From assembly GCF_014650675.1 (NCBI RefSeq), contig NZ_BMVK01000007.1, positions 372,001-436,000 on the forward strand: a stretch of 64,000 nucleotides of DNA, given 5' to 3'. The first letter of the stretch is position 1, and every line of letters begins with the position of its first letter. Shown in pieces: positions 52,402 to 60,614 of this stretch. The translations under genes were made by a program, and so were the position numbers. The DNA comes from Streptomyces anulatus. GTDB taxonomy: Bacteria > Actinomycetota > Actinomycetes > Streptomycetales > Streptomycetaceae. The notes under the pieces are model-generated. The model had not been told where the DNA came from. It saw only the letters and a list, made by a program, of their open reading frames with translations, and ran no database searches.

Positions 52402-52923
52402 ATGGCCCGCATGACTTTTCCGGAACGCTCCGAACCCGCTTTCGACGCCGCCGAACGCCCCATGCTGGAGGGCTGGCTCGACTACCACCGCGAGACCTTG
52501 GCCATGAAGTGCGCGGGGCTGACGGACGCCCAGCTGCGCGAGGCCTCGGTGCCGCCGTCCGCTTTCACGTTGCTCGGGCTCCTGCGGCACATGGCCGAGG
52601 TGGAGCGCGGCTGGTTCCGTGAGGTGCTGGCGGGCGAGGAGCTGCCGGAGCTCTACAGCACCGACGAGGACCCCGACGGCGACTTCCGTGTGACGGAGTC
52701 GGACACCTGGGCCGAGGCGGATGCCGTCTGGCGGGCGGAGATAGCGGCGGCCCGGAAGAACGCCGCCGCGTATCGTCTGGACGACTTCTCCCAGGGCGTC
52801 GGATCGGCGGGCGAGGCGTTCAGTCTGCGCTGGATCTACCTGCACATGATCGAGGAGTACGCACGGCACAACGGCCACGCCGACCTGGTGCGCGAGCGCG
52901 TGGACGGCGCCACCGGCGACTGA
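52402..52923 (+). CDS. DinB/DUF664 family protein
   Basis: 173 residues of a four-helix bundle. Metal-binding His positions lie at LLRHMAEVERGWF and IYLHMIEEYARHNGHADL. Some family members are mycothiol- or bacillithiol-dependent transferases; the role here is unproven. The start may be ATG 52402 or 52411. Confidence 0.87.
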   Translation: MARMTFPERSEPAFDAAERPMLEGWLDYHRETLAMKCAGLTDAQLREASVPPSAFTLLGLLRHMAEVERGWFREVLAGEELPELYSTDEDPDGDFRVTESDTWAEADAVWRAEIAAARKNAAAYRLDDFSQGVGSAGEAFSLRWIYLHMIEEYARHNGHADLVRERVDGATGD

Positions 52924-53037
52924 CGGTCACGCCCCTGGCGTGCACGGGCCGGGCGCCGTGCTGACCGGGTCACTCGTGCGGGCCATTCCCCGCCCACCGG
53001 GTCCCCGAAGACCGGGCCGCACCGCAGAGTTGTCCGG

Positions 53038-53517
53038 GTGCAGAGAACCAGAATCACCGCGAACCTCCTGGTCGGGCTGACGGTCACGGCCATCTCCGGC
53101 TGCGTATCGGTGGAGCCCCGAGCCCTGCCCTCCCCTCGTCCGGGCGCCACGGGGCCGGCCCAGGACGTGGCCCCGCAGATCGTGCAGTCACCCGCCCGTG
53201 AGGTGTTGGAGGCCGTGCCGGATCCGAGCCCGTCGGCGGCCCTGCCGTCCTCCCCCGCACCCCCGGCCGTCGCCTCCCCTCCGGAGGCTCCCCGCACCGG
53301 ACCGGCGGGGGCCTCCCGTCCGCGGGAGCGTGCGGACCCTCCGGGGCCCCGGACGCCTCGCCGGGTCACGGGCGTCCCCTCCGTCACCGTGCCCGCACTG
53401 CCGCGTGTCGGCGTCGGCGTCGGCGGGACGGACGTCTGCGCGCTCGGCCGGGGGTACGGCGGCTGGCCCGCGGGCAGTCCGGAGTCCCGCATCTGCTCGG
53501 GGACGTACGGCCGCTGA
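53038..53517 (+). CDS. Small Pro-rich lipoprotein
   Basis: 159 residues: a signal peptide with lipobox ISGC (Cys near residue 22), a Pro/Ser/Ala-rich stalk, and a C-terminal Cys-pair module VCALGRGYGGWPAGSPESRI ending CSGTYGR. That module recurs in streptomycete secreted proteins (from memory) with no known role. The GTG at 53038 is the start. Confidence 0.75.
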   Translation: MQRTRITANLLVGLTVTAISGCVSVEPRALPSPRPGATGPAQDVAPQIVQSPAREVLEAVPDPSPSAALPSSPAPPAVASPPEAPRTGPAGASRPRERADPPGPRTPRRVTGVPSVTVPALPRVGVGVGGTDVCALGRGYGGWPAGSPESRICSGTYGR

Positions 53518-53545
53518 CGCTCCTGCGCCGGCCCGCCCCGCGGGG

Positions 53546-54055
53546 TCACTCCTCCCGCATGCGGAGCTCCAGGCGGTCGATGGCGGCGCGGACTCCACCG
53601 CCGTACCCGTCGTCCGCGAGCGATACGGCCGCGGCGCGGGCCCGCTGGAGGTGGATACGGGCGGATTCGGGGCGCTGGAGCTTGAGATAGTCCGCCGCGA
53701 GGTTGAGGTGCAGCGAGGGGTAGAACGCCCGGACGGCCGGGGTGTCCCGGTGTTCCGCCGCCCGGGCGCCGCCGGACCCCTCGCCACCGCCCGACCCCTC
53801 GGCTGCTCTCAGCCCTTCGGCGGCCGTCAGGGCGCGCAGGTCCCAGGCCAGCTCGTCGCCGGGGTCGTCCTGGGTGTCGGCCATGTAGTGCGCGAGGGTG
53901 CAGCGGTGCAGGGCGTCGCCGTCCGCCCCGAGCTCCGACCAGAGCGCGCCGAAGCGGTTGCGGGCCTCCTCCCGGTCACCTCCGTGGAGCAGCATGATCG
54001 CCTGGCCGATCCTGGTCATGACGGCGTCGTCGGACGCCTCCTGCTGCTCCACCAC
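53546..54055 (-). CDS. TPR-like protein of unknown role
   Basis: About 169 residues with helical repeats (MLLHGGDREEARNRFGALWS, FYPSLHLNLAADYLKLQRPE) typical of tetratricopeptide folds. The GTG at 54055 is chosen because GAGGAG lies 6 bp upstream; a longer frame starts at 54121. A Gly/Ser/Glu insert lies near residue 90. It probably mediates protein contacts. Confidence 0.78.
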   Translation of the reverse strand: MVEQQEASDDAVMTRIGQAIMLLHGGDREEARNRFGALWSELGADGDALHRCTLAHYMADTQDDPGDELAWDLRALTAAEGLRAAEGSGGGEGSGGARAAEHRDTPAVRAFYPSLHLNLAADYLKLQRPESARIHLQRARAAAVSLADDGYGGGVRAAIDRLELRMREE

Positions 54056-54150
54056 TGCGGTCTCCTCGTCGCCCGTCCAGCCGGTTGCCGTCGGTCCGAC
54101 GCTAACGCCGGGCTTCCCCATAACCGGTCAGACACGGGCGTCGGGGCCCG

Positions 54151-54840
54151 TCAGCCGAGGGTGGGGATCCGCCAGTCGATCGGCTGGTGCCCCTGGGCGG
54201 CCACGGCCTCGTTGATCTGGGTGAAGGGGTGGGAGCCGAAGAACTTCTTGGCGGAGAGCGGCGAGGGGTGCGCGCCCTTCACGACCGTGTGGCGCTCCTC
54301 GTCGATCAGGGGCAGCTTCTTCTGCGCGTAGTTGCCCCAGAGCACGAAGACCGCCGGGTCGGGCCGGTCGGCGACGGCGCGGATCACCGCGTCGGTGATC
54401 TTCTCCCAGCCCTTGTTCTTGTGGGAGTTGGCCTCGCCGCCCCGGACGGTGAGCACGGCGTTGAGCAGGAGGACGCCCTGTTCGGCCCACGGCATCAGAT
54501 AGCCGTTGTCCGGGATCGGCAGGCCGAGCTCCTGCTCCATCTCCTTGTAGATGTTGCGCAGGGACGGGGGCGTTTTGACGCCGGGCCGCACCGAGAAGCA
54601 GAGCCCGTGTCCCTGGCCCTCGCCGTGATACGGGTCCTGGCCGAGGACGAGGACCTTCACCTTCTCGTACGGTGTGGCGTCCAGGGCGGCGAAGACCTGC
54701 TCGCGCGGCGGGTACACCGGGCCCTTGGCCCGCTCCTCCTCGACGAAGTCCGCCAGTTCCTTGACGTACGGCTTCTGGAGTTCTTCGCCGAGGACAGCGC
54801 GCCAGGACTCGGGCAGCAGGTCGATATCGGTCACGTCCAC
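54151..54840 (-). CDS. ung: Uracil-DNA glycosylase, family 1
   Basis: 229 residues. The water-activating loop is GQDPYHGEGQ, the uracil pocket VLLLNAVLTVR, and the minor-groove loop HPSPLSAKKFFG. It removes uracil from DNA to start base-excision repair. Complete family length. Streptomycetes often carry two such genes. Confidence 0.97.
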   Translation of the reverse strand: MDVTDIDLLPESWRAVLGEELQKPYVKELADFVEEERAKGPVYPPREQVFAALDATPYEKVKVLVLGQDPYHGEGQGHGLCFSVRPGVKTPPSLRNIYKEMEQELGLPIPDNGYLMPWAEQGVLLLNAVLTVRGGEANSHKNKGWEKITDAVIRAVADRPDPAVFVLWGNYAQKKLPLIDEERHTVVKGAHPSPLSAKKFFGSHPFTQINEAVAAQGHQPIDWRIPTLG

Positions 54841-54925
54841 AACCTCCGGTGAGCAACAGGTTCTTGATCCCAGAACCTACCCGGCGCCACTGACAACCGA
54901 CCCCGGGAGCCCTTCCGTACAGCGT

Positions 54926-56506
54926 CTACCAGCTGGCCTTGCGGTACAGCTCCCACAGCTGCATCACGGTCTGCGGGTCGAGTGCGCGCTCGCCGCCGCC
55001 GATGTCCTCGCCCGCCGCGACGTACAGCTTGCCCTGCCACAGCGGCAGCAGCCGGACGTCCTCGACGAGGATCTCCTGGGCCCGCTCGAACTGCTTGCTG
55101 ACCGCGCCCCGGTCGCTCTCCTGCCGCGAGGCCGGGATCAGCTGCTGGGTGATCTCCTCGTTGAGGTACGGGGTGCCGGTGACGCTCTCCTTGCCCACGA
55201 AGGGGGCGATGAAGTTGTCGGGGTCCGGGAAGTCCGGGAACCAGCCGCGGCCGAAGACCGGGTACTCGCCCTTGTTGAAGCCTTCCTGGAAGGTCTTCCA
55301 GGGCTCGCCCTGCAGCGTGATCTCGAACAGTCCGGAGTCCTCGAGCTGCCGCTTGAGCTCCTCGAACTCGGGCTCCGTGGAGGAGCCGTACCGGTCGGTG
55401 GTGTACCAGAACTTCATCTTCACCGGCTTGGTGATACCGGCCCGGGTGAGGATGTTCTTCGCCTTCTTCACATCCGGGTCGCCGAAGGTGTCGAAGAAGC
55501 TCGTGGTGTGTCCGGCGATGCCCTTGGGGACCATGGAGTAGAGCGGCTCGGCGGTCCCCCGGTAGACCTTGGCGACCAGGGCGTCGCGGTCGACGACGTG
55601 GGCGATGGCCTTGCGGACGGCGGGGTTCGCGGCGGCCGGGTCCTTCGGGTTGAAGACCAGGAAGCGGATGTCCGCGCCGGTGCTCTCGACGATCTGGAGA
55701 CCGGCGTTGTCGTCCTTGTTGTCCTCCAGGCTGACGACCTCCTCGGCGGTCAGACCCCGGTAGGTGGCGTCGATCTCCTTGGCCTTCAGCGCCGTCACCA
55801 TGTCGGCGGACTTCTCGAAGTAGCGGATGGTGACCGCGTCGTTCTTCCGGTTGGCGAAGCCCTTGTAGTCCGGGTTCTTCTTCAGCTCGGCGGTGACCCG
55901 GTCGTCGTAGGACTCCAGGAGGTAGGGACCGGAGCCGGTGACCTTGCCGTCGTCGCGGATCCTGTCCTTGGGGTAGTCGCCGGGGGCGACGAGCGACATG
56001 GCGGGCGTGGCCAGGATGAACGGGAACGTGGCGTCGGACTTGTTCAGGTGGAAGACGACCGTGTCGTCGCCCTTGGTCTCGATCCGGTCCAGGGAGCCGA
56101 GCATCCCGGCCGGGCCGCCCTTGAAGTGAATGTCCACGATGCGGTCGATGGAGTACTTCACGGCCTCGGCGTCGAGCTTCTCGCCGTTGGAGAACGTGAG
56201 GTTCTTCTTGAGCGTGCACCGGTACGCCATGCTCGTGGCGTCGGTGAACTTGCAGGAGTCCGCCGCGTCCGGCTCCGGGGTCGTGGTGCCGGTGGGGAAG
56301 CTCACCAGGGTCTGGTAGACGTTCCGCATCAGCTCCCAGGAGTTGTCCCAGGCCGCCGCCGGATCGAGTGTGGACGGGGAGCTGGTCGTCCCGACGACTA
56401 TCTTCCGCTCCGCTTCCGATCCGCTGTCGGAGAAGAGACCGCAGCCGGCCAGCAGAGAAAGGGAAGCTAGGGCTGCAGCAGCCTGCAGACTGGCCCGGTA
56501 GAACAC
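54926..56506 (-). CDS. Peptide/nickel-type ABC substrate-binding lipoprotein
   Basis: 526 residues of the SBP_bac_5 family: a signal peptide with lipobox LLAGC (Cys near 22), then LDPAAAWDNSWELMRNVYQT and GSGPYLLESYDD. It should bind peptides or other small solutes outside the membrane. The second of two GTGs (56506) has GAGGAG at a proper distance. No permease or ATPase gene is adjacent, so it is an orphan receptor. Confidence 0.9.
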   Translation of the reverse strand: MFYRASLQAAAALASLSLLAGCGLFSDSGSEAERKIVVGTTSSPSTLDPAAAWDNSWELMRNVYQTLVSFPTGTTTPEPDAADSCKFTDATSMAYRCTLKKNLTFSNGEKLDAEAVKYSIDRIVDIHFKGGPAGMLGSLDRIETKGDDTVVFHLNKSDATFPFILATPAMSLVAPGDYPKDRIRDDGKVTGSGPYLLESYDDRVTAELKKNPDYKGFANRKNDAVTIRYFEKSADMVTALKAKEIDATYRGLTAEEVVSLEDNKDDNAGLQIVESTGADIRFLVFNPKDPAAANPAVRKAIAHVVDRDALVAKVYRGTAEPLYSMVPKGIAGHTTSFFDTFGDPDVKKAKNILTRAGITKPVKMKFWYTTDRYGSSTEPEFEELKRQLEDSGLFEITLQGEPWKTFQEGFNKGEYPVFGRGWFPDFPDPDNFIAPFVGKESVTGTPYLNEEITQQLIPASRQESDRGAVSKQFERAQEILVEDVRLLPLWQGKLYVAAGEDIGGGERALDPQTVMQLWELYRKASW

Positions 56507-56623
56507 GTGCACGCTCCTCGATCAGCCATGGGTCGGCAGACCATACCGCAGCGCCCCACCGGGTCAATCCGCTGGCCCGGCGGGGCACTTGACTCAATCA
56601 GGGCCAAACCGGCCCAGGCCGCC

Positions 56624-57379
56624 TCAGCCCACGCCGGCGTTGAGGAAAATTCCTCCGTCGACCACGAGGGTCTGTCCGGTGATCCAGTCGGACTGCGCGG
56701 AGGTGAGGAAGGCCGCCGCGCCCCCGATGTCCTCGGGCACGCCGAGCCTGCCCAGCGGGTAGGCGGCGGCAGCCTCCGCTTCGCGGCCTTCGTAGAGGGC
56801 CTCGGCGAACCTGGTCTTGACCACGGCCGGGGCGATGGCGTTGACCCGGACGACCGGGGCGAACTCGTGCGCCAGCTGGAGGGTCAGATTGACCATCGCC
56901 GCCTTGCTCATGCCGTACGCGCCGATGAACGGCGAGGCGGAGACCCCGGCGACCGAGGCGATGTTCACGATCGCCCCGCCGTTCTCCTTCTGCCACGCTT
57001 TCCAGGTCTGCTGGGCGAAGCCCAGGGCCGAGATCACATTGGTCTCGTAGACCTTGCGGGCGACGTTCAGGTCGAGCTCCGCCATGGGGCCGAAGACCGG
57101 GTTCGTCCCGGCGTTGTTCACCAGGTAGTCGACGCGGCCGAAGGCCTCCATCGTGCGCTCGACCGCCACGGCCTGGTGCGCCTCGTCGTGCGCCTTGCCC
57201 GCAATGCCGATCACCCGGTCGGAGCCGAGCCGCTCGACGGCTTCCTTCAGGGCGTCCTCGCCCCGTCCGGTGATGGCCACCCGGTCACCGCGGGCGACGA
57301 GCGCCTCGGCGATCCCGTAGCCGATGCCCCGGCTCGCGCCCGTGATGAGGGCGACCTTTCCGCTGTCCTGCACCGTCAT
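56624..57379 (-). CDS. Short-chain dehydrogenase/reductase
   Basis: 251 residues. Cofactor loop TGASRGIGYG, NNAGTN, catalytic Ser in NIASVAGVSASP, and YGMSK Tyr/Lys. NADP use is likely from the Arg in the first turn. It follows the fabG-like gene by 21 bp in the same direction, so they form one unit; together they may act on acyl or polyketide-like ketones. Confidence 0.9.
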   Translation of the reverse strand: MTVQDSGKVALITGASRGIGYGIAEALVARGDRVAITGRGEDALKEAVERLGSDRVIGIAGKAHDEAHQAVAVERTMEAFGRVDYLVNNAGTNPVFGPMAELDLNVARKVYETNVISALGFAQQTWKAWQKENGGAIVNIASVAGVSASPFIGAYGMSKAAMVNLTLQLAHEFAPVVRVNAIAPAVVKTRFAEALYEGREAEAAAAYPLGRLGVPEDIGGAAAFLTSAQSDWITGQTLVVDGGIFLNAGVG

Positions 57380-57400
57380 GATGTTCCGCTGCCCTTCGGA

Positions 57401-58162
57401 TCAGTTGAGGGGTCCGCCGGCCACGTACATGACCTGGCCGGAGACGAAGCCCGCGTCGTCGCCCGCGAAGAAGGCGATGGCGTTCGCGACGTCCTCGGGA
57501 CGGCCGACGCGCTGGACCGGGATCTGGGTGGCGGCCGCCGCCTGGAACTCCTCGAAGCCCATGCCGACGCGGGCGGCCGTCTGCGCGGTCATCTCCGTGA
57601 CGATGAAGCCGGGCGCGACGGCGTTGGCGGTGACGCCGAACTTGCCCAGCTCCTTGGCGAGCGTCTTCGTGAGGCCCTGGAGCCCCGCCTTGACCGCGGA
57701 GTAGTTGGCCTGGCCCCGGTTGCCGAGGGCCGAGGAGGAGGAGAGCGAGACGATCCGGCCGAACTTGGCCTCGACCATGTGGGCCTGGACGGCCTTCGCC
57801 ATCAGGAAAGCGCCCTTGAGGTGCACGTTCATCACGAGGTCCCAGTCGGACTCGCTCATCTTGAACAGCAGGTTGTCGCGGAGCACGCCCGCGTTGTTCA
57901 CGAGGATCGTCGGCGCGCCCAGCTCGGCGGCGACCCGCGCGACGGCGGCTTCCACCTGGCCGGCGTCCGACACGTCGCAGCCGACGGCGAGCGCGGTGCC
58001 CCCGGCGGCGGTGATCTTCTCGACCGTGTCCTTGCAGGCCGCCTCGTCGAGATCGAGTACGGCGACGGAACGGCCCTCGGCCGCGAGACGTACGGCGGTG
58101 GCGGCGCCGATGCCCCGCGCCGCTCCCGTCACGATGGCGACACGCTGCTCGGTGGTGGACAT
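57401..58162 (-). CDS. fabG: 3-oxoacyl-ACP reductase-type SDR (FabG paralogue)
   Basis: 253 residues: TGAARGIGAATA, NNAGVLRDNLLFKM, SLSSSSALGNRGQANYSAVK (Ser-Tyr-Lys) and VAPGFIVTEMT are FabG-like. It probably reduces 3-oxoacyl thioesters. It is upstream in a two-gene unit. An inverted repeat 76 bp before the start is a candidate TetR-type operator. Confidence 0.88.
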   Translation of the reverse strand: MSTTEQRVAIVTGAARGIGAATAVRLAAEGRSVAVLDLDEAACKDTVEKITAAGGTALAVGCDVSDAGQVEAAVARVAAELGAPTILVNNAGVLRDNLLFKMSESDWDLVMNVHLKGAFLMAKAVQAHMVEAKFGRIVSLSSSSALGNRGQANYSAVKAGLQGLTKTLAKELGKFGVTANAVAPGFIVTEMTAQTAARVGMGFEEFQAAAATQIPVQRVGRPEDVANAIAFFAGDDAGFVSGQVMYVAGGPLN

Positions 58163-58237
58163 GCTTGGTTCTCCTCGCCCTTGGATCGCGGCTCAGCGGA
58201 CGTCGGGGCGTTTCCCTGACAGAAAGACTCCCGATCG

Positions 58238-58253
58238 CTGAGCAACCGCTTAG
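58238..58253. promoter_or_regulatory. TetR-type operator before the FabG-like operon
   Basis: CTGAGCAACCGCTTAG fits CTnAGC-AACC-GCTnAG, a layout common for TetR-family fatty-acid regulators in actinobacteria. No cognate regulator gene is adjacent. Confidence 0.45.
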
Positions 58254-58304
58254 TACCTTCAGCAGACGAGACGCTAGAAGCCCTGGCACCCGGTGTCAAC
58301 GGCG

Positions 58305-58378
58305 CACGCCCCGGCGGGCCGCACGTCACACCGGCGGGAGCGCCCGCCGCTGTGCCGTCGTGGTCCCGCCGGGGCGTG
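58305..58378 (-). terminator. Terminator of the HipA-like/DUF3037 operon
   Basis: CACGCCCCGGCGGG (58305-58318) pairs with CCCGCCGGGGCGTG (58365-58378), with a nested CGGCGGG/CCCGCCG hairpin in between. It begins 3 bp after the DUF3037 stop. Confidence 0.75.
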
Positions 58379-58380
58379 GA

Positions 58381-58764
58381 TCAGCGCACGAGGAGGTCGA
58401 GCAGCCGTTCCACCTCGCCGGCCGGGTCGGTGGTCAGGCCGCTGTGCACGGCGCCGGGCTGGACGACCGTGGAGCGCGGGGCGATCAGCCAGCGGAACCG
58501 CCGCCCGGCGTCGTCGCCCGCCGCCTGACCGGCGCCCTCGCCCCCGCCGCAGACCCCCTCGACGGCGCGCAGGGCGGCCCGCACCCCGACGACGTCGGCC
58601 CGCGGGTCCAGCGCGAGCAGCTTCGCCTCGTCGAGGTGCGTACGGGCGGCGACGAACGAGTGGGCCCGGCAGTAGACCAGCACCCCGGCATTGAAGCACT
58701 CCCCACGCTCGACCCGGGGCACGATGCGCAGGAGCGCGTACTCGAAGACGTCGCGCCGCGTCAT
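58381..58764 (-). CDS. DUF3037 protein
   Basis: 127 residues with the family signature YALLRIVPRVERGECFNAGVL. The fold and function are unknown. Its ATG overlaps the stop of the HipA-like gene (ATGA), so the two are coupled. This pairing recurs in bacteria (from memory) and suggests a two-component unit. Confidence 0.87.
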   Translation of the reverse strand: MTRRDVFEYALLRIVPRVERGECFNAGVLVYCRAHSFVAARTHLDEAKLLALDPRADVVGVRAALRAVEGVCGGGEGAGQAAGDDAGRRFRWLIAPRSTVVQPGAVHSGLTTDPAGEVERLLDLLVR

Positions 58765-59636
58765 CGGCCGGCCTCCTCACCGGTACGGGCGGCCGCCGCG
58801 GCGCGGTCGTCGCCGGGCTTCGGCCGGGGTGGCAGGCGCCCGGTGAGCCAGCCCGGGGCCTGGGAGGGCCGGGTCGAGGCCGGCGCGTCCAGCGTGATCC
58901 GCTCGTGGATGTCGGCGGCCCGCGCGAGCAGCGGTGCGATGTAGGCCCGGCGCACCTCGTCGGTGGAGGAGAAGCCGGGCTCGTCGGCCAGCCAGACGTC
59001 CGGCACGTCGGCGGCCACCTCGGTGAGCAGTTCCTCGGTGACCAGCGGGGCGAGCTCGGCGGCCGCGGCCGCGACGTCCGGCCCGAAGGGCGCCAGGACA
59101 TGGTCCGAGGCGTTGTACGGCTTGGCGGCGGAGGCCTGGGCGCCGGGCCAGTTGTGGTGCCAGATCATGGTCGCGCCGTGGTCGATGAGCCAGAGGTCGC
59201 CGTGCCAGACGAGCAGGTTGGGGTTGCGCCAGGAGCGGTCGACGTTGTTGATCAGCGCGTCGAACCAGACGATCCGCCCGGCCTCGGCCGCCCCGACCTC
59301 GTAGGCGAGCGGATCGAACCCGAACGAACCCGGCAGATAGTCCATCCCGAGGTTCAGTCCGCCGCTCGCGCGGAGCAGCTCCTGCACCTCCTCGTCGGGC
59401 TCGGCGAGCCCGATGACGGGGTCGAGCTCGATGGTCACCAGCTCGGGCACCCGCAGCCCCAGCCGACGGCCGAGTTCCCCGCAGATGATCTCCGCGACGA
59501 GCGTCTTGCGGCCCTGCCCCGCCCCGGTGAACTTCATGACGTACGTGCCCAGGTCGTCGGCCTCGACGATCCCGGGGAGCGAGCCGCCCTCGCGCAGGGG
59601 CGTGACATAGCGGGTCGCGGTGACCTCATTCAGCAT
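58761..59636 (-). CDS. HipA-like protein kinase
   Basis: 291 residues of the HipA C-terminal-like fold. YVMKFTGAGQGRKTLVAEII holds the ATP-binding Lys, LINNVDRSWRNPNLLVW the catalytic Asp/Asn, and LIDHGATMIWHHNW the DHG metal loop. HipB-like antitoxin and the N-terminal HipA domain are absent. It is probably an active kinase, with DUF3037 as partner or target; a toxin role is not shown. Confidence 0.85.
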   Translation of the reverse strand: MLNEVTATRYVTPLREGGSLPGIVEADDLGTYVMKFTGAGQGRKTLVAEIICGELGRRLGLRVPELVTIELDPVIGLAEPDEEVQELLRASGGLNLGMDYLPGSFGFDPLAYEVGAAEAGRIVWFDALINNVDRSWRNPNLLVWHGDLWLIDHGATMIWHHNWPGAQASAAKPYNASDHVLAPFGPDVAAAAAELAPLVTEELLTEVAADVPDVWLADEPGFSSTDEVRRAYIAPLLARAADIHERITLDAPASTRPSQAPGWLTGRLPPRPKPGDDRAAAAARTGEEAGR

Positions 59637-59899
59637 TTTCCCAGGCCACCCATCTCTTCATCCTTGCGATGCACGGTCAACGCTGGAGGGGTGCGGCAAC
59701 GGGAATCATCCACCGGCGGACCCGGTGGTGTCCGGGGAGTTCCGGTCGACCTCCCGATCTCCCCGCTCCCCGCCCCCCGAGCAGTCCGTCGACGGCGGCG
59801 CGCCCCTTGCTCCCGGCCTCCGGCATGAAGTGAGCATAGTAACCGGGTGATCGTCGGCGCCGAGTGTCCGAGCCACCGTGCCAAGGTCCTGTTCCGCGA

Positions 59900-60529
59900 C
59901 TATGCACCGCCGCCCCCGGGCGAGGAGGCAGGCCCTTCGTCACGTTCCGACCCGGCATCGAGTCCGCCCACGATCAGGCCGGTCAACGCGGTGACCGCTT
60001 CGCCGTCGGTTGCCCGCCCCCGGTTCAGCTCGGCGGCGATCGCCTCGGCCGCGCCCAGCACGCCGACGCACCGCAGCCGGAGGGCTCGGGGCGCGAGGCC
60101 GGAGTACGGCAGCAGCGCGGTGGCCATCAGCTCCGCGTAGCTGTCGGTCAACTCGTGCTGGATCGCCTCCATTTCCGGGTTCCCCTTCAGCGCGGCGGAG
60201 ACGGCGTTGAGCTCCGGCATGTCGGTGGCGCAGGCGAAGTAGGCGGCGCTGATGACGCGGGCGACCTCACCGGCGCCGGGTGCCGCGTCCCGCAACGCCC
60301 GCGTGATCGCGTCCCGGTGGCGTTCGTCGAGTCGCCGGTGGAGCGCGAGCAGCAGGCCGGGGCGCGTGCCGAAATGGTCGTACGCGATCGGCCTGCTCAC
60401 CCCGGCCCGCTCCGCGAGGGTGACCAGCGTCAGACCATCGGCGCCCTGAGCGCGCACGATCGCCACGGCGGTGTCGAGCAACTGCTCCCGCCTGGCCGGC
60501 TTGGACAGGCGGGTCGGTGTGGTGGCCAT
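59900..60529 (-). CDS. TetR-family repressor
   Basis: 209 residues: a helix-turn-helix at about 15-60 (LVTLAERAGVSRPIAYDHFG) and a variable ligand domain. The next gene is divergent and encodes a saccharopine-dehydrogenase-like enzyme, with two tandem palindromes between them. It very probably controls both. Confidence 0.92.
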   Translation of the reverse strand: MATTPTRLSKPARREQLLDTAVAIVRAQGADGLTLVTLAERAGVSRPIAYDHFGTRPGLLLALHRRLDERHRDAITRALRDAAPGAGEVARVISAAYFACATDMPELNAVSAALKGNPEMEAIQHELTDSYAELMATALLPYSGLAPRALRLRCVGVLGAAEAIAAELNRGRATDGEAVTALTGLIVGGLDAGSERDEGPASSPGGGGA

Positions 60530-60561
60530 GGTCCTCCCTTGCGTTCCCCCTCCAACCTAAG

Positions 60562-60588
60562 CTACAAAACGTAGGCTACAAAATGTAG
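60562..60588. promoter_or_regulatory. Tandem TetR operators
   Basis: CTACAAAACGTAG (60562-60574) and CTACAAAATGTAG (60576-60588) are two near-identical palindromes with centres 14 bp apart, in the 85-bp divergent gap. The AT-rich cores overlap likely -35/-10 elements (TTGTAG and TAGGTT, 16 bp apart, on the minus strand). Confidence 0.75.
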
Positions 60589-60614
60589 CTTCGTTGACGT
60601 GAGGGGAACGCGCA

